Shown one piece after another: positions 1-8,332 of a stretch of 54,957 nt of DNA (position 1 is its first letter; each line of letters opens with the position of its first letter). A program made the position numbers and the translations under genes. The notes under the pieces were generated by a model. The model was given only the letters and a program-made list of their open reading frames with translations, did no database searches and was not told the DNA's origin. The stretch covers positions 1-54,957 of the forward strand of contig CAILJQ010000182.1 of assembly GCA_903834625.1 (NCBI GenBank), in the 5' to 3' direction. Origin of the DNA: an uncultured Bacteroidota bacterium (GTDB lineage: Bacteria; Bacteroidota; Bacteroidia; UKL13-3).

Positions 1-2
1 AT

Positions 3-53
3 GAGGGTAGTGTTTTTGATGTTCAATTTCCGCTATTTAATGCCAATAGTTAA
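3..53 (+). CDS. C-terminal tail of a probable sensor histidine kinase (partial)
   Basis: The first bases hold an open frame that ends in TAA at 51-53 and reads EGSVFDVQFPLFNANS. The pattern G-S-x-F-x-x-x-x-P-L is the usual end of a HATPase_c domain. It is followed 28 nt later by the PAS gene on the same strand, which fits a first visible member of the signalling operon. Only 16 residues are visible, so this is an inference from a short motif. Confidence 0.5.
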   Translation, partial: EGSVFDVQFPLFNANS

Positions 54-81
54 AGTTGAATAGATAATTAAAAATAATTTT

Positions 82-1848
82 ATGGACACAAAGGAAAAAT
101 TGGATACTGGTTATCTAGAATCTTTGGATCAGACAGTAGAGCTAATAAAAGGCTTCGATTTGGATTTTATTAAATTAACAAAAGATGGAATTGCTATAAG
201 TGATATAGAAGGTAATGTTTATAAATGGAATGATGCCATGGTTCGTATCACGGGAGTTAGCAAAGAGGAGGCACTGAGTAAGCCTATTTGGGACCTCCAA
301 TATTCCTTGGCACCAGATGAAATAAAAGAAGCCTTATCTGTAGATTTTTTGAAAGAAAACTTTGCAAAAATATATGAAAACCCCAATTGGTTTGGTACTT
401 CATACATTCAAAGAATTCATACGCGTAATGGGGAAGTAATTTATGTGGAAGACAATTCCTTTTTAATCAACAAACCAGGAAAAAAACTATTTGTAACCTT
501 TTTAACAGATGTAACAGAAAAGGAATTAACCTTTCAAAAACTTAAATCGAGTGAGGAAAGGTATTTTAGACTTTTTAATAATTCTCCTTATGTAATCCTA
601 ATGAGTAGAATTTCGGATGGACATCTTACAGAGGTTAATCCTGCCTTTACTACTTTTAGCGGTTATTCAAGGGCAGAGGTTGTTGGTAAAACAACTATTG
701 AATTGAACCTGTGGAAATATCCAAAGGAAAGGGAAGAAATGATGGAGATATTAATGAGTAAAGGCCCTTTCCAGCAAAAAGAATATACCTTCATTAAAAA
801 AAATGGAGATGAATTGGTAGGACTACTGTCTGTTGAAATTATTCAAATTAACAATGAAACATACATCTTAGGAAATATTGTTGATATTACTGAAAATAGA
901 AAAAATCAAGAAATTATCAGACTCAGTGAAGCAAGGTTAAGATTGGTTAATGAAAATACAATTGATATTATTTGGGTACTAGATCCAATTGAACAAAGGT
1001 ATACCTATGTTAGTCCAGCCGTAACTAAAATGCTTGGTTATTCTGTTGAAGAAATGATTCACTTGGGGATTTATGACCATTTAACAGAGGAGAGTAAACG
1101 TGAAATGCAACTATTGTTAGCGAGCAAATTGGCTGAATATGAAAAACTAAAGCCTTCTCACCAATTAGATGCGCAATTTGAGGTAACGATGGTTGCCAAA
1201 TCTGGTGAAAAAGTATACTCAGAAATAAAAGCAAGTTTGTTTAAAAACTTAGATGGTAGACCAGAAATAATAGGAGTTACGCGCGATATTACGGAACGTA
1301 AGAAACAACAAGAAAAATTACTAGAAAGTAAGTTGCAGTATGATTTGCTTGTTAGTAAAATTCCTGTTGGTGTATACATAATTAGAAGTAAGCCTGATGG
1401 CAGTTTCATTTTTGAATATGTAAGTCCTAAATACTTACAAATTGTAAAATTAACCGAAGAGCAAATTTTTAATGATGGAATGTTAGCATTCAAAATGATT
1501 ATTCCTGATGATTTTCCCTCTTTTATGGAATTGAATTTACGGGTAAATCAAGAAATCGTTCCTTTTCATTGGACGGGTAGAGTTAAAGTAGAGAACCAAA
1601 CCAGGTGGTTTGAGTTAAGCTCTATTCCTGAAAAATTGCACACAGGTGAGGTGTTATGGCACGGCCTTTTAGAGGATGTTACTGAAAAGAAATTGTTCGA
1701 AAATATGCTCAAAAATAAAATGGATGAGCTATTACAATTTCAACGCTTAACGGTGGGTAGAGAATTAAAAATGATAGAACTGAAAAAAGAAATCAATGCC
1801 CTGTATGTTGAAATGGGCAAACAAGAAAAATACCCTATTGTTGGATGA
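82..1848 (+). CDS. Multi-PAS sensor protein without a visible output domain
   Basis: A 588-residue soluble protein with four consecutive PAS units (about residues 30-155, 160-275, 283-410 and 420-545), each ending in a typical D-I/V-T-E linker such as DVTEKE or DITERKK. It has no transmembrane segment, no HisKA/HATPase pair and no GGDEF or HTH. The last 40 residues form a predicted helix (VGRELKMIELKKEIN) that I recognise from the ends of other multi-PAS signalling proteins. The next gene, cheR, overlaps its stop codon (ATGA), so the two are translationally coupled. It probably binds a small ligand or cofactor and passes the signal by protein contact to CheR or the downstream kinases; the ligand cannot be read from the sequence. 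Confidence 0.85.
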   Translation: MDTKEKLDTGYLESLDQTVELIKGFDLDFIKLTKDGIAISDIEGNVYKWNDAMVRITGVSKEEALSKPIWDLQYSLAPDEIKEALSVDFLKENFAKIYENPNWFGTSYIQRIHTRNGEVIYVEDNSFLINKPGKKLFVTFLTDVTEKELTFQKLKSSEERYFRLFNNSPYVILMSRISDGHLTEVNPAFTTFSGYSRAEVVGKTTIELNLWKYPKEREEMMEILMSKGPFQQKEYTFIKKNGDELVGLLSVEIIQINNETYILGNIVDITENRKNQEIIRLSEARLRLVNENTIDIIWVLDPIEQRYTYVSPAVTKMLGYSVEEMIHLGIYDHLTEESKREMQLLLASKLAEYEKLKPSHQLDAQFEVTMVAKSGEKVYSEIKASLFKNLDGRPEIIGVTRDITERKKQQEKLLESKLQYDLLVSKIPVGVYIIRSKPDGSFIFEYVSPKYLQIVKLTEEQIFNDGMLAFKMIIPDDFPSFMELNLRVNQEIVPFHWTGRVKVENQTRWFELSSIPEKLHTGEVLWHGLLEDVTEKKLFENMLKNKMDELLQFQRLTVGRELKMIELKKEINALYVEMGKQEKYPIVG

Positions 1849-2675
1849 AAGAAGCAGAGAATGAAATTGTAACAGGTTTGAAAATTAAGTTGGCAAACGA
1901 AATTCAGGACCTAAATCCTGAATATGTGGAGGAAGTGTTTTCTAAATTTACTGCGAAAATACACCAAAAAACAAGATCCGATTTAGCCTCTGAAACAAGG
2001 AATTTGGTTGAAATGCGCCATTTATTATATAATAATTATTCCTCCTTCTTTCGCAACCCAATTACCATGTCTGTTTTGGAAATTTATGTGCTTCCTGCTT
2101 TATTGGAACGAAGGTTTGGAGAGAGAGCAGAGGAAATAAGAATTTGGTCGGCGGCATGCTCTGAGGGACAGGAACCATATAGTTTGGCGATGTTATTGGA
2201 AGACCAATTATTGGTTAAGAATGGCAGCATAAAATATCGCATCATAGCTACTGATTTACTAGAAGATAATTTAAGGTTTGCCAAGGAGGGTGTGTATGGT
2301 ATGGATGCGCTTGAGAAAATAGCCCTAGGTAGATTTAGGATGTTTTTTACTGAATATGGTTCTCATTTTCAAATTTTAGAAAAAATTCGTGATAATATTA
2401 GTTTCCAATTATTTGATTTATTAAATGCCAAACAGCACTCTCCATCTGCAGGGATATTTGGTAGTTATGATCTTATTTATTGCAGTAATGTTTTGATTTA
2501 TTATAAACCAGATGTTCAACAAGTTGTTTTGGAAAGAATAGCTGCTTCAATTGCTCCAAGAGGTTTATTGGTAGTGGGGGAGGCAGAACGGGCCTTGGTT
2601 CGAACCGATATTTTTCAAGAATTGATACCACTAAGTGGGGTCTTTCAAAAAAGGATCTTACCCTATTTTTCTTAA
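1845..2675 (+). CDS. cheR: CheR-type protein-glutamate O-methyltransferase
   Basis: This 276-residue protein has the two-part CheR layout. A helical N-terminal domain (about 1-72) ends in SSFFRNP, the counterpart of the usual TSFFRDP. A SAM-dependent methyltransferase domain follows, with WSAACSEGQEPYS (101-113) as the SAM loop, ATD near 135-137 and YCSNVLIYY (212-220). CheR enzymes methylate glutamates of chemoreceptors using S-adenosylmethionine. The ATG overlaps the stop of the PAS gene by four bases and the hybrid kinase begins 20 nt after its stop. No methyl-accepting receptor, CheB, CheW or flagellar gene is visible, so the substrate here is unknown and may not be a classical chemoreceptor. 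Confidence 0.9.
   Translation: MKEAENEIVTGLKIKLANEIQDLNPEYVEEVFSKFTAKIHQKTRSDLASETRNLVEMRHLLYNNYSSFFRNPITMSVLEIYVLPALLERRFGERAEEIRIWSAACSEGQEPYSLAMLLEDQLLVKNGSIKYRIIATDLLEDNLRFAKEGVYGMDALEKIALGRFRMFFTEYGSHFQILEKIRDNISFQLFDLLNAKQHSPSAGIFGSYDLIYCSNVLIYYKPDVQQVVLERIAASIAPRGLLVVGEAERALVRTDIFQELIPLSGVFQKRILPYFS
2595..2608. repeat. Dispersed palindrome, copy TTGGTTCGAACCGA in cheR
   Basis: A perfect GGTTCGAACC core (2597-2606) near the 3' end of cheR, encoding LVRTD. Confidence 0.55.
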
Positions 2676-2695
2676 ACCATTTAATCCTTTAACCT

Positions 2696-5575
2696 GTGAA
2701 ATATTTTAAAAATATATCTGTTTTATCACAACTAAAGTTGGTTTACATTTTATTAGTTTTAGTTGTAGTGTCTTTTGCAATGAATAGCTATAGACAATCT
2801 GAAAAACTGCATGAACAAACCGTATTGCTTGGTGAACATCCTCTTCAGGTAAGAGCAGCAATTGCAGATATTAAGCTAAATCTATTACAAATAGAGCTGC
2901 TTTTCACTGCGAAAAATGATCTTGTAATGGTTGAAAAAGTTGATTCTCATTTATTCGTTTGTGAGTCACAATTTGAAATCATTGAAAAGAAATATTTGGG
3001 TCCCAAAATTGATTATTTAAATGCAAACAACCGTTTTTTGAGGGTAAAATCTCATTTTCTGCGTCACATGCCCTCCGAGGACAAAAAGGAGGAAACCACT
3101 TTATGGAAGGCTAACTTTAATTCATATATAAATGCATTAAATACCGATCTAAAAGTAATAGATCAATTCGCACAAAATAAAAGTGAAGCCATTTCTAAGA
3201 ATTCTAATATTGTTTTTAAGGAGTTAAACCTTCAAAATTTAACCTTAATGATTTTGGTGCTTTTTACGCTTGGAATCTTAGGAAAATATATGTACGGCCA
3301 ATTCAAAACGCCTCTTTTAGAAATTAATCATGGCATTGCAGATTTCCATGCTGGTAAAATTAGTCACAGAATATCGGTTCAAACCGAAAATGAATTTGGC
3401 TTTTTAGCAAAAAACCTAAACGCTCTTTTTGGCTGGATTGAAGAGAAAAATGACTTGGCTGAGCAAGAGTTAAGATTGAACAATTTGATGATTGAAGAGT
3501 CCTCATTGACATTGTTTTTGGCTAAAATTTTAAACATGCTCAGGATTTCAACAAACGCTCAATTAGGCGCATTTTTTTTAAAGGATGAAGTGAAAGATTG
3601 CTATAAATCGCAAGTGAGTATAGGTATGGATATTAGCAAAATTCCAGCACTTCCAATCCATAATCCTGGAGGGGAGGCAGGTTTGCTACTGGTTGAAAGG
3701 AAGATCATTAAAATATCCCAAACAAGTGATTTTGACCACATGAATTTTTCTAGTTTAGCTGGAGAAATACGCCCCAAAGAAATTGTTTTAATTCCATTTT
3801 TTAAAGGCTTTGATTTATTTGGCTATTTGTCGCTCGCAAGTGTAAATTCTATAGATGAGAAGCTATTACGTTTATTAGAAAAGGTTCAACCTGGTATTCA
3901 ATCTAGGTTAATAGCCTTGATAGCTGAGGAGCAAATGCATGTATTGAATGAGAAATTAGCTCTTCAAAATAATGAATTACGTACACAAAGAAATGAGCTT
4001 TCCCGTCAATCTGAAGAGGTTTCTGAGCAAAATAGAGAATTAGAAATGCAAAAAAATCAATTGACAGAAACGAATAGATTTAAAACAAGTTTCTTGTCTA
4101 ATATGAGTCATGAATTGCGCACTCCCCTTAATTCTGTTATTGCACTTTCTGGTGTGCTCAATAGAAAATTGGCAGGGAAAATTCCTGAAGATGAATATAA
4201 TTATTTGGATGTTATTGAGAGAAACGGTAAACACCTACTCAATTTAATTAATGATATTTTGGATATATCCAGAATTGAGGCAGGTAAAGAAGAAGTGTAT
4301 GTGGAGCAATTTCCAATTGACCGACTCATGCAACAATTAAAAGATTTAACCGAACAACAAGCAAATCAGAAAGGTTTAGCTTTTGACATAATGATTGATC
4401 CAACTAATCTCCAATTGCAAACAGATTACCGTAAATGCTTGCAGGTATTAACCAATTTGGTAGGGAATGCTATAAAATTTACTGAAGAAGGAAAGATTAC
4501 ACTTCATATTGGCTTAACCAATTCTCATGTATTGATGGAGGTAATGGATACAGGTATTGGTATTAATCCAGATCAAATTGCTCATATTTTTGATGAGTTT
4601 AAACAAGGTGATGAAAGTACTTCTAAACGATTTGGTGGTACAGGATTGGGTTTAACAATTGCTAGAAAATATGCAGTTTTAATGGGTGGAAACGTACTTG
4701 CTAAAAGTAATTTGAGCAAAGGCTCTATTTTTCAATTTCTTCTTCCTTTATCTGTTGTTATGGGTATTGCAGAGTCAGGTGATTTGTTGCAGGCGCCAAA
4801 AGTTGACGTTTCAAACAATAAACTTCTTGAACATAAGTCTATTTTATTGGTAGATGATAGTGAACCAGCCTTGCTGCAGCTTACTTATTTGTGTAAGCAA
4901 TTGGGTTTAGATGTTTTAACTGCAAGAAATGCAGAAGAAGCCATTCAGATTATTAATAATAAAGTGCCAGATGCTATAGTGCTCGATTTGATGATGCCTC
5001 ATGTTAGTGGATTTGAATTGTTAAATATTATCCGTTCTGCAGAGCCTTCGGCCGGAATTCCAGTATTGGTGCTCACAGCTAAAGAAATTAGTTCAGATGA
5101 ATTAAAATTATTAAAGCGAAATAATGTACATCAACTCATTCAAAAAGGCGATATTCAAGCAAGTGAATTGCAATGGAAATTGAGTAAGTTAATTGCAAAA
5201 GAACAAGAATTAACAAGGGTTTTACATGTAGAGGATAATGAAGATAATAGACTTACCATAAAAGCTATTTTAGAGGGTATGTATGATTTAAGAGACGCCA
5301 ACGACGGAAGAATGGGTATTGAAATTGCTAAAAGTTGGAGGACTGAATTAATATTAATGGATATTGCCCTGCCTTTAATGAATGGCATAGATGCCATGAA
5401 AGAAATAAGGAAAGATCCTGGTTTGGAAAATGTGCCCATCATTGCTATTTTGGCTTTTGGGTCTAATTATGAAAAGAGTAATTTACTTGAAGTTGGTTTC
5501 AATGGATTCCTTTCTAAGCCTATAGACCCTAAACAATTACTCAACTTAATGAAGGAGATTTTATATGGAAAATAA
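2696..5575 (+). CDS. Membrane hybrid sensor histidine kinase with two receiver domains
   Basis: 959 residues. Domains in order: TM1 (about 13-30), an extracytoplasmic helical sensor (31-180), TM2 (182-200), HAMP (200-255), a GAF-like region (265-410), a coiled coil (410-460), HisKA with MSHELRTPLNS (His472), HATPase_c (N box NAIKF near 590, DTGIGI, GGTGLGL near 647), receiver 1 (Asp763, Thr793, Lys816) and receiver 2 (Asp888, Lys940). Receiver 2 has Leu918 where the conserved switch Thr/Ser normally sits. The start is GTG at 2696: the codon directly before the preceding CCT is an in-frame TAA, and the next ATG would cut into TM1. The next gene overlaps its 3' end by 11 nt. It probably autophosphorylates and passes phosphate through its own receivers. 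Confidence 0.92.
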   Translation: MKYFKNISVLSQLKLVYILLVLVVVSFAMNSYRQSEKLHEQTVLLGEHPLQVRAAIADIKLNLLQIELLFTAKNDLVMVEKVDSHLFVCESQFEIIEKKYLGPKIDYLNANNRFLRVKSHFLRHMPSEDKKEETTLWKANFNSYINALNTDLKVIDQFAQNKSEAISKNSNIVFKELNLQNLTLMILVLFTLGILGKYMYGQFKTPLLEINHGIADFHAGKISHRISVQTENEFGFLAKNLNALFGWIEEKNDLAEQELRLNNLMIEESSLTLFLAKILNMLRISTNAQLGAFFLKDEVKDCYKSQVSIGMDISKIPALPIHNPGGEAGLLLVERKIIKISQTSDFDHMNFSSLAGEIRPKEIVLIPFFKGFDLFGYLSLASVNSIDEKLLRLLEKVQPGIQSRLIALIAEEQMHVLNEKLALQNNELRTQRNELSRQSEEVSEQNRELEMQKNQLTETNRFKTSFLSNMSHELRTPLNSVIALSGVLNRKLAGKIPEDEYNYLDVIERNGKHLLNLINDILDISRIEAGKEEVYVEQFPIDRLMQQLKDLTEQQANQKGLAFDIMIDPTNLQLQTDYRKCLQVLTNLVGNAIKFTEEGKITLHIGLTNSHVLMEVMDTGIGINPDQIAHIFDEFKQGDESTSKRFGGTGLGLTIARKYAVLMGGNVLAKSNLSKGSIFQFLLPLSVVMGIAESGDLLQAPKVDVSNNKLLEHKSILLVDDSEPALLQLTYLCKQLGLDVLTARNAEEAIQIINNKVPDAIVLDLMMPHVSGFELLNIIRSAEPSAGIPVLVLTAKEISSDELKLLKRNNVHQLIQKGDIQASELQWKLSKLIAKEQELTRVLHVEDNEDNRLTIKAILEGMYDLRDANDGRMGIEIAKSWRTELILMDIALPLMNGIDAMKEIRKDPGLENVPIIAILAFGSNYEKSNLLEVGFNGFLSKPIDPKQLLNLMKEILYGK
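3373..3388. repeat. Dispersed palindrome, copy ATCGGTTCAAACCGAA
   Basis: CGGTTCAAACCG (3375-3386) in the HAMP region of the hybrid kinase gene, encoding SVQTE as does the copy at 52100, though the proteins are unrelated. Confidence 0.55.
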
Positions 5576-7211
5576 CCAATTGAAAATCCTCATTGTAGAT
5601 GATGTGGAAGACAATCTCATTACCATGCAAGCATTGATTTTGGAGTCATTTCCAGAAGCAAAGGTTTGGTCATGTAACAATGGTATGGATGCATTATCAT
5701 TGGCTGTTGAAATTGATCCAGTGCTTATTTTGTTAGATATTATTATGCCCGATATGGATGGGTATGAGGTATGTAGAAGGCTTAAGGCGGAAAGTAGAAC
5801 TTTACAGATTCCTGTTGTTTTTGTAACCGCATTAAAGGGTGATAAAGAACATCGGATTCAGGCCCTAGAGGCAGGTGCGGAAGGCTTTTTGTCGAAACCT
5901 GTTGATAGAAGTGAGTTAATTGCTCAGGTAAAGGCAATGATTAAGGTGCGAGAAATTAATATGATTGGTCAAACCAAACAAGTTCAACTCCAATATCTAA
6001 TTGACCACCAAAGCGAAGAATTGCAACAGGTACATATTGCTACCTTAAATCTATTAGAGGATTTGCACCGAGAAAATGAAAGTAGAAAAAAAACCGAAGA
6101 AATATTAAGGGCCAGTGAAGAACGTTATAAGGCAGTTACACAAACCGCAAATGACGCAATTATAACTACCAATGGAATGGGGTTTATTCTTAATTGGAAC
6201 AAAGGAGCTGAGAGGATTTTTGGATTTAGAGAAAACGAAATGCTTGGCGAAAACCTATCGGTTATTATTCCTAAAAAAATGCAATATAAACATGAAGCTT
6301 ATTTTAGTGATTTGAATAATTCTACGGCAGGTGATGTATTTGGCAAAACAATGGAATTAATTGCCAATAATAGAAATGGTGAGGAATTTCCGGTTGAGTT
6401 AACCCTTTCTTTATGGGAAAATGCGGGCGACAAATTTGTAACTGCTATTATTAGAGATATTACCCAAAGAAAAAATGCAGAAGATGAAATTCAAAAAAGT
6501 CATGAGCGCCTAAAACTCACCAACAACGAAAAAGATAAGTTGTTTTCAATCATAGCACACGACTTGAAATCGCCCATAAATGGGTTCTTAGCGCTCACCA
6601 AAATGATGACCGATGATATCAGGGATTTGTCATTAGATGAAATTTCAAAAATTGCCCATACCCTTAATAGATCGGCAATCAATATTTTTAAGCTATTAGA
6701 GAACTTATTACAATGGTCGCGGATGCAATTAGGTGGAATTGTTTTTACCCCTAGAAATATCACATTGTACCCTTTTGTAGAAGATTGTTTACAAATTTTT
6801 TCAGATCAAATAGAGCAGAAAGGGGTGAAGGTTTTAAACAATATTACAGACGGCACGGAGATTTTTGGAGATAGTGCCATGTTACAAACCGTTTTCAGAA
6901 ATATCATTTCTAATGCGATTAAATATTCCGAATCTGGCGGAACTGTTATAATATCTTTGGAATCCTTTGAGTCGAATAAGTACTTAATTCATGTTAAAGA
7001 CGAAGGAACAGGTATTGACGAAAACTTGTTTCCTATCCTTTTTAAATTAGATGAAATGAAATTAAGGAAAGGAACTTCAGGTGAACCTGGAACAGGCCTA
7101 GGACTAATAATCTGTAAAGATTTTATTGAAAGGAATGGGGGCGAGTTGTGGGTAAAATCAAGTATAGGGCAAGGGGCTGATTTTTATTTCACATTACCAA
7201 CCTCTGCATAA
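5565..7211 (+). CDS. Response regulator-PAS-histidine kinase (soluble)
   Basis: A 548-residue protein. The N-terminal receiver (about 5-125) carries VDD, phospho-acceptor Asp58 in LLDIIMP, a Thr in FVTAL and Lys111 in SKP. A coiled linker, one PAS domain (about 182-303), HisKA with AHDLKSP (His332) and HATPase_c (SNAIKY near 449, DEGTGI, GTGLGL) follow. No membrane segment is seen. The ATG lies inside the end of the hybrid kinase gene, with a good AAGGAG site 7 nt upstream (5552-5557), one of the few clear ribosome-binding sites in the window. The receiver makes it a likely recipient of phosphate from the upstream kinase, and its own kinase domain would relay onward to an unseen partner. Confidence 0.92.
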   Translation: MENNQLKILIVDDVEDNLITMQALILESFPEAKVWSCNNGMDALSLAVEIDPVLILLDIIMPDMDGYEVCRRLKAESRTLQIPVVFVTALKGDKEHRIQALEAGAEGFLSKPVDRSELIAQVKAMIKVREINMIGQTKQVQLQYLIDHQSEELQQVHIATLNLLEDLHRENESRKKTEEILRASEERYKAVTQTANDAIITTNGMGFILNWNKGAERIFGFRENEMLGENLSVIIPKKMQYKHEAYFSDLNNSTAGDVFGKTMELIANNRNGEEFPVELTLSLWENAGDKFVTAIIRDITQRKNAEDEIQKSHERLKLTNNEKDKLFSIIAHDLKSPINGFLALTKMMTDDIRDLSLDEISKIAHTLNRSAINIFKLLENLLQWSRMQLGGIVFTPRNITLYPFVEDCLQIFSDQIEQKGVKVLNNITDGTEIFGDSAMLQTVFRNIISNAIKYSESGGTVIISLESFESNKYLIHVKDEGTGIDENLFPILFKLDEMKLRKGTSGEPGTGLGLIICKDFIERNGGELWVKSSIGQGADFYFTLPTSA

Positions 7212-7275
7212 AAAAACAAGAGTGAAATTGGATGGATGCTATTTCCTACCAATTTCCCCCTCTTGCTTTTTAAAA
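7211..7275. terminator. Bidirectional hairpin terminator between the kinase operon and trxB
   Basis: An A6 run, then CAAGAGTGAAATTGG (7217-7231) and its complement CCAATTTCCCCCTCTTG (7249-7265), then CTTTTTAAAA. The arms pair over about 14 bases with a small internal bulge. An A tract on one side and a T tract on the other suit termination of both convergent transcripts. Confidence 0.75.
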
Positions 7276-7290
7276 TTAGGCTATAAGAAA

Positions 7291-8244
7291 TTAAGCTGTA
7301 GTATCAGCTTTTGCTGCAATATACCTCTCAGCATCCAATGCAGCCATGCAACCACTTCCGGCAGCTGTAACTGCTTGGCGGTATACTTTATCTTGGGCAT
7401 CTCCACAAGCAAATACACCTTCAATGTTGGTTTTACTTGTTCCAGGAATGGTTTTTAAATACCCTGTTTCGTCCATATCAAGGAAGCCTTTGAAAATATC
7501 TGTATTAGGTTTATGTCCAATAGCCACAAAAAATCCTTGAACGTCTATGGTTTTACTTTCTCCCGTTTTGTTGTTTTTAATTCTAGCAGCTTCAACCTTT
7601 TGTTCGCCTAAAATTTCTTCCGTTTCGCTGTTAAATAATATTTCAATATTAGGGGTGTTTTGAACGCGGTGAACCATTGCTTTTGAGGCACGGAACTCAT
7701 CCCTTCTAACAATCATATACACCTTGCTGCAAATTTTAGCAAGATAACTCGCTTCTTCACAGGCAGTATCTCCGGCGCCCACAATAGCAACATCCTTCCC
7801 TCTAAAGAAAAAACCATCGCAAACTGCACAGGCAGAAACACCTCTACCATTTAATCTCTCCTCCGAGGATAATCCTAGCCATTTAGCACTTGCACCAGTA
7901 GCAATAATGACAGTATCTGCCAGTATTTCATGGGTTTCATCTGCAATTACTTTGTAGGGTGGTTTGCCAGAGAAATCTACGCTAGTGATCATGCCATATC
8001 TAATGTCTGTTCCAAATCTTTCTGCTTGTTTGCGAAACAATTCCATCATCTCTGGTCCCATGATTCCTTCTGGATATCCTGGATAATTTTCTACATCGGT
8101 GGTAATGGTTAATTGACCTCCTGGTTGCATGCCTGCATACATAACAGGTTTCATGTCGGCTCTTGCCGAATAAATTGCTGCAGTGTATCCTGCAGGTCCT
8201 GATCCTACAATCAGGCATTCAATATGCTCTACGTTGTTACTCAT
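7291..8244 (-). CDS. trxB: Thioredoxin-disulfide reductase
   Basis: 317 residues, normal length for low-molecular-weight TrxB. An FAD-binding GSGPAGYTAA motif sits near residue 14, the redox pair is CAVC (Cys139, Cys142), the NADPH-binding site is GAGDTACEEA followed by VRRDEFRAS, and the C-terminal FAD contact is GVFACGDAQD. It uses NADPH to reduce thioredoxin in the cytoplasm. It is last in a minus-strand series after the DEAD-box helicase, 88 nt downstream of that gene's stop. A GGTTTGAACC palindrome lies in the gap. The terminator at 7211-7275 closes the unit. Confidence 0.96.
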   Translation of the reverse strand: MSNNVEHIECLIVGSGPAGYTAAIYSARADMKPVMYAGMQPGGQLTITTDVENYPGYPEGIMGPEMMELFRKQAERFGTDIRYGMITSVDFSGKPPYKVIADETHEILADTVIIATGASAKWLGLSSEERLNGRGVSACAVCDGFFFRGKDVAIVGAGDTACEEASYLAKICSKVYMIVRRDEFRASKAMVHRVQNTPNIEILFNSETEEILGEQKVEAARIKNNKTGESKTIDVQGFFVAIGHKPNTDIFKGFLDMDETGYLKTIPGTSKTNIEGVFACGDAQDKVYRQAVTAAGSGCMAALDAERYIAAKADTTA

Positions 8245-8316
8245 AATATTCTTTGTGTTTCAAACCTAACTCAAATTTTTAACCACTTTTAAACAAGTTG
8301 TCAAAAGGGCACATAT

Positions 8317-8332
8317 TTCGGTTTGAACCGAT
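8317..8332. repeat. Dispersed palindrome, intergenic copy TTCGGTTTGAACCGAT
   Basis: The core GGTTTGAACC (8320-8329) extends to CGGTTTGAACCG. This copy directly abuts the stop codon of the DEAD-box helicase gene (TAA at 8333-8335 on the minus strand). Being outside coding sequence, it argues that the motif is not just a codon effect. Confidence 0.6.

Noticed and set aside
7222-7540. Plus-strand ORFs over the terminator and trxB
   Set aside because: They are shadows of trxB and the hairpin, with no family resemblance.
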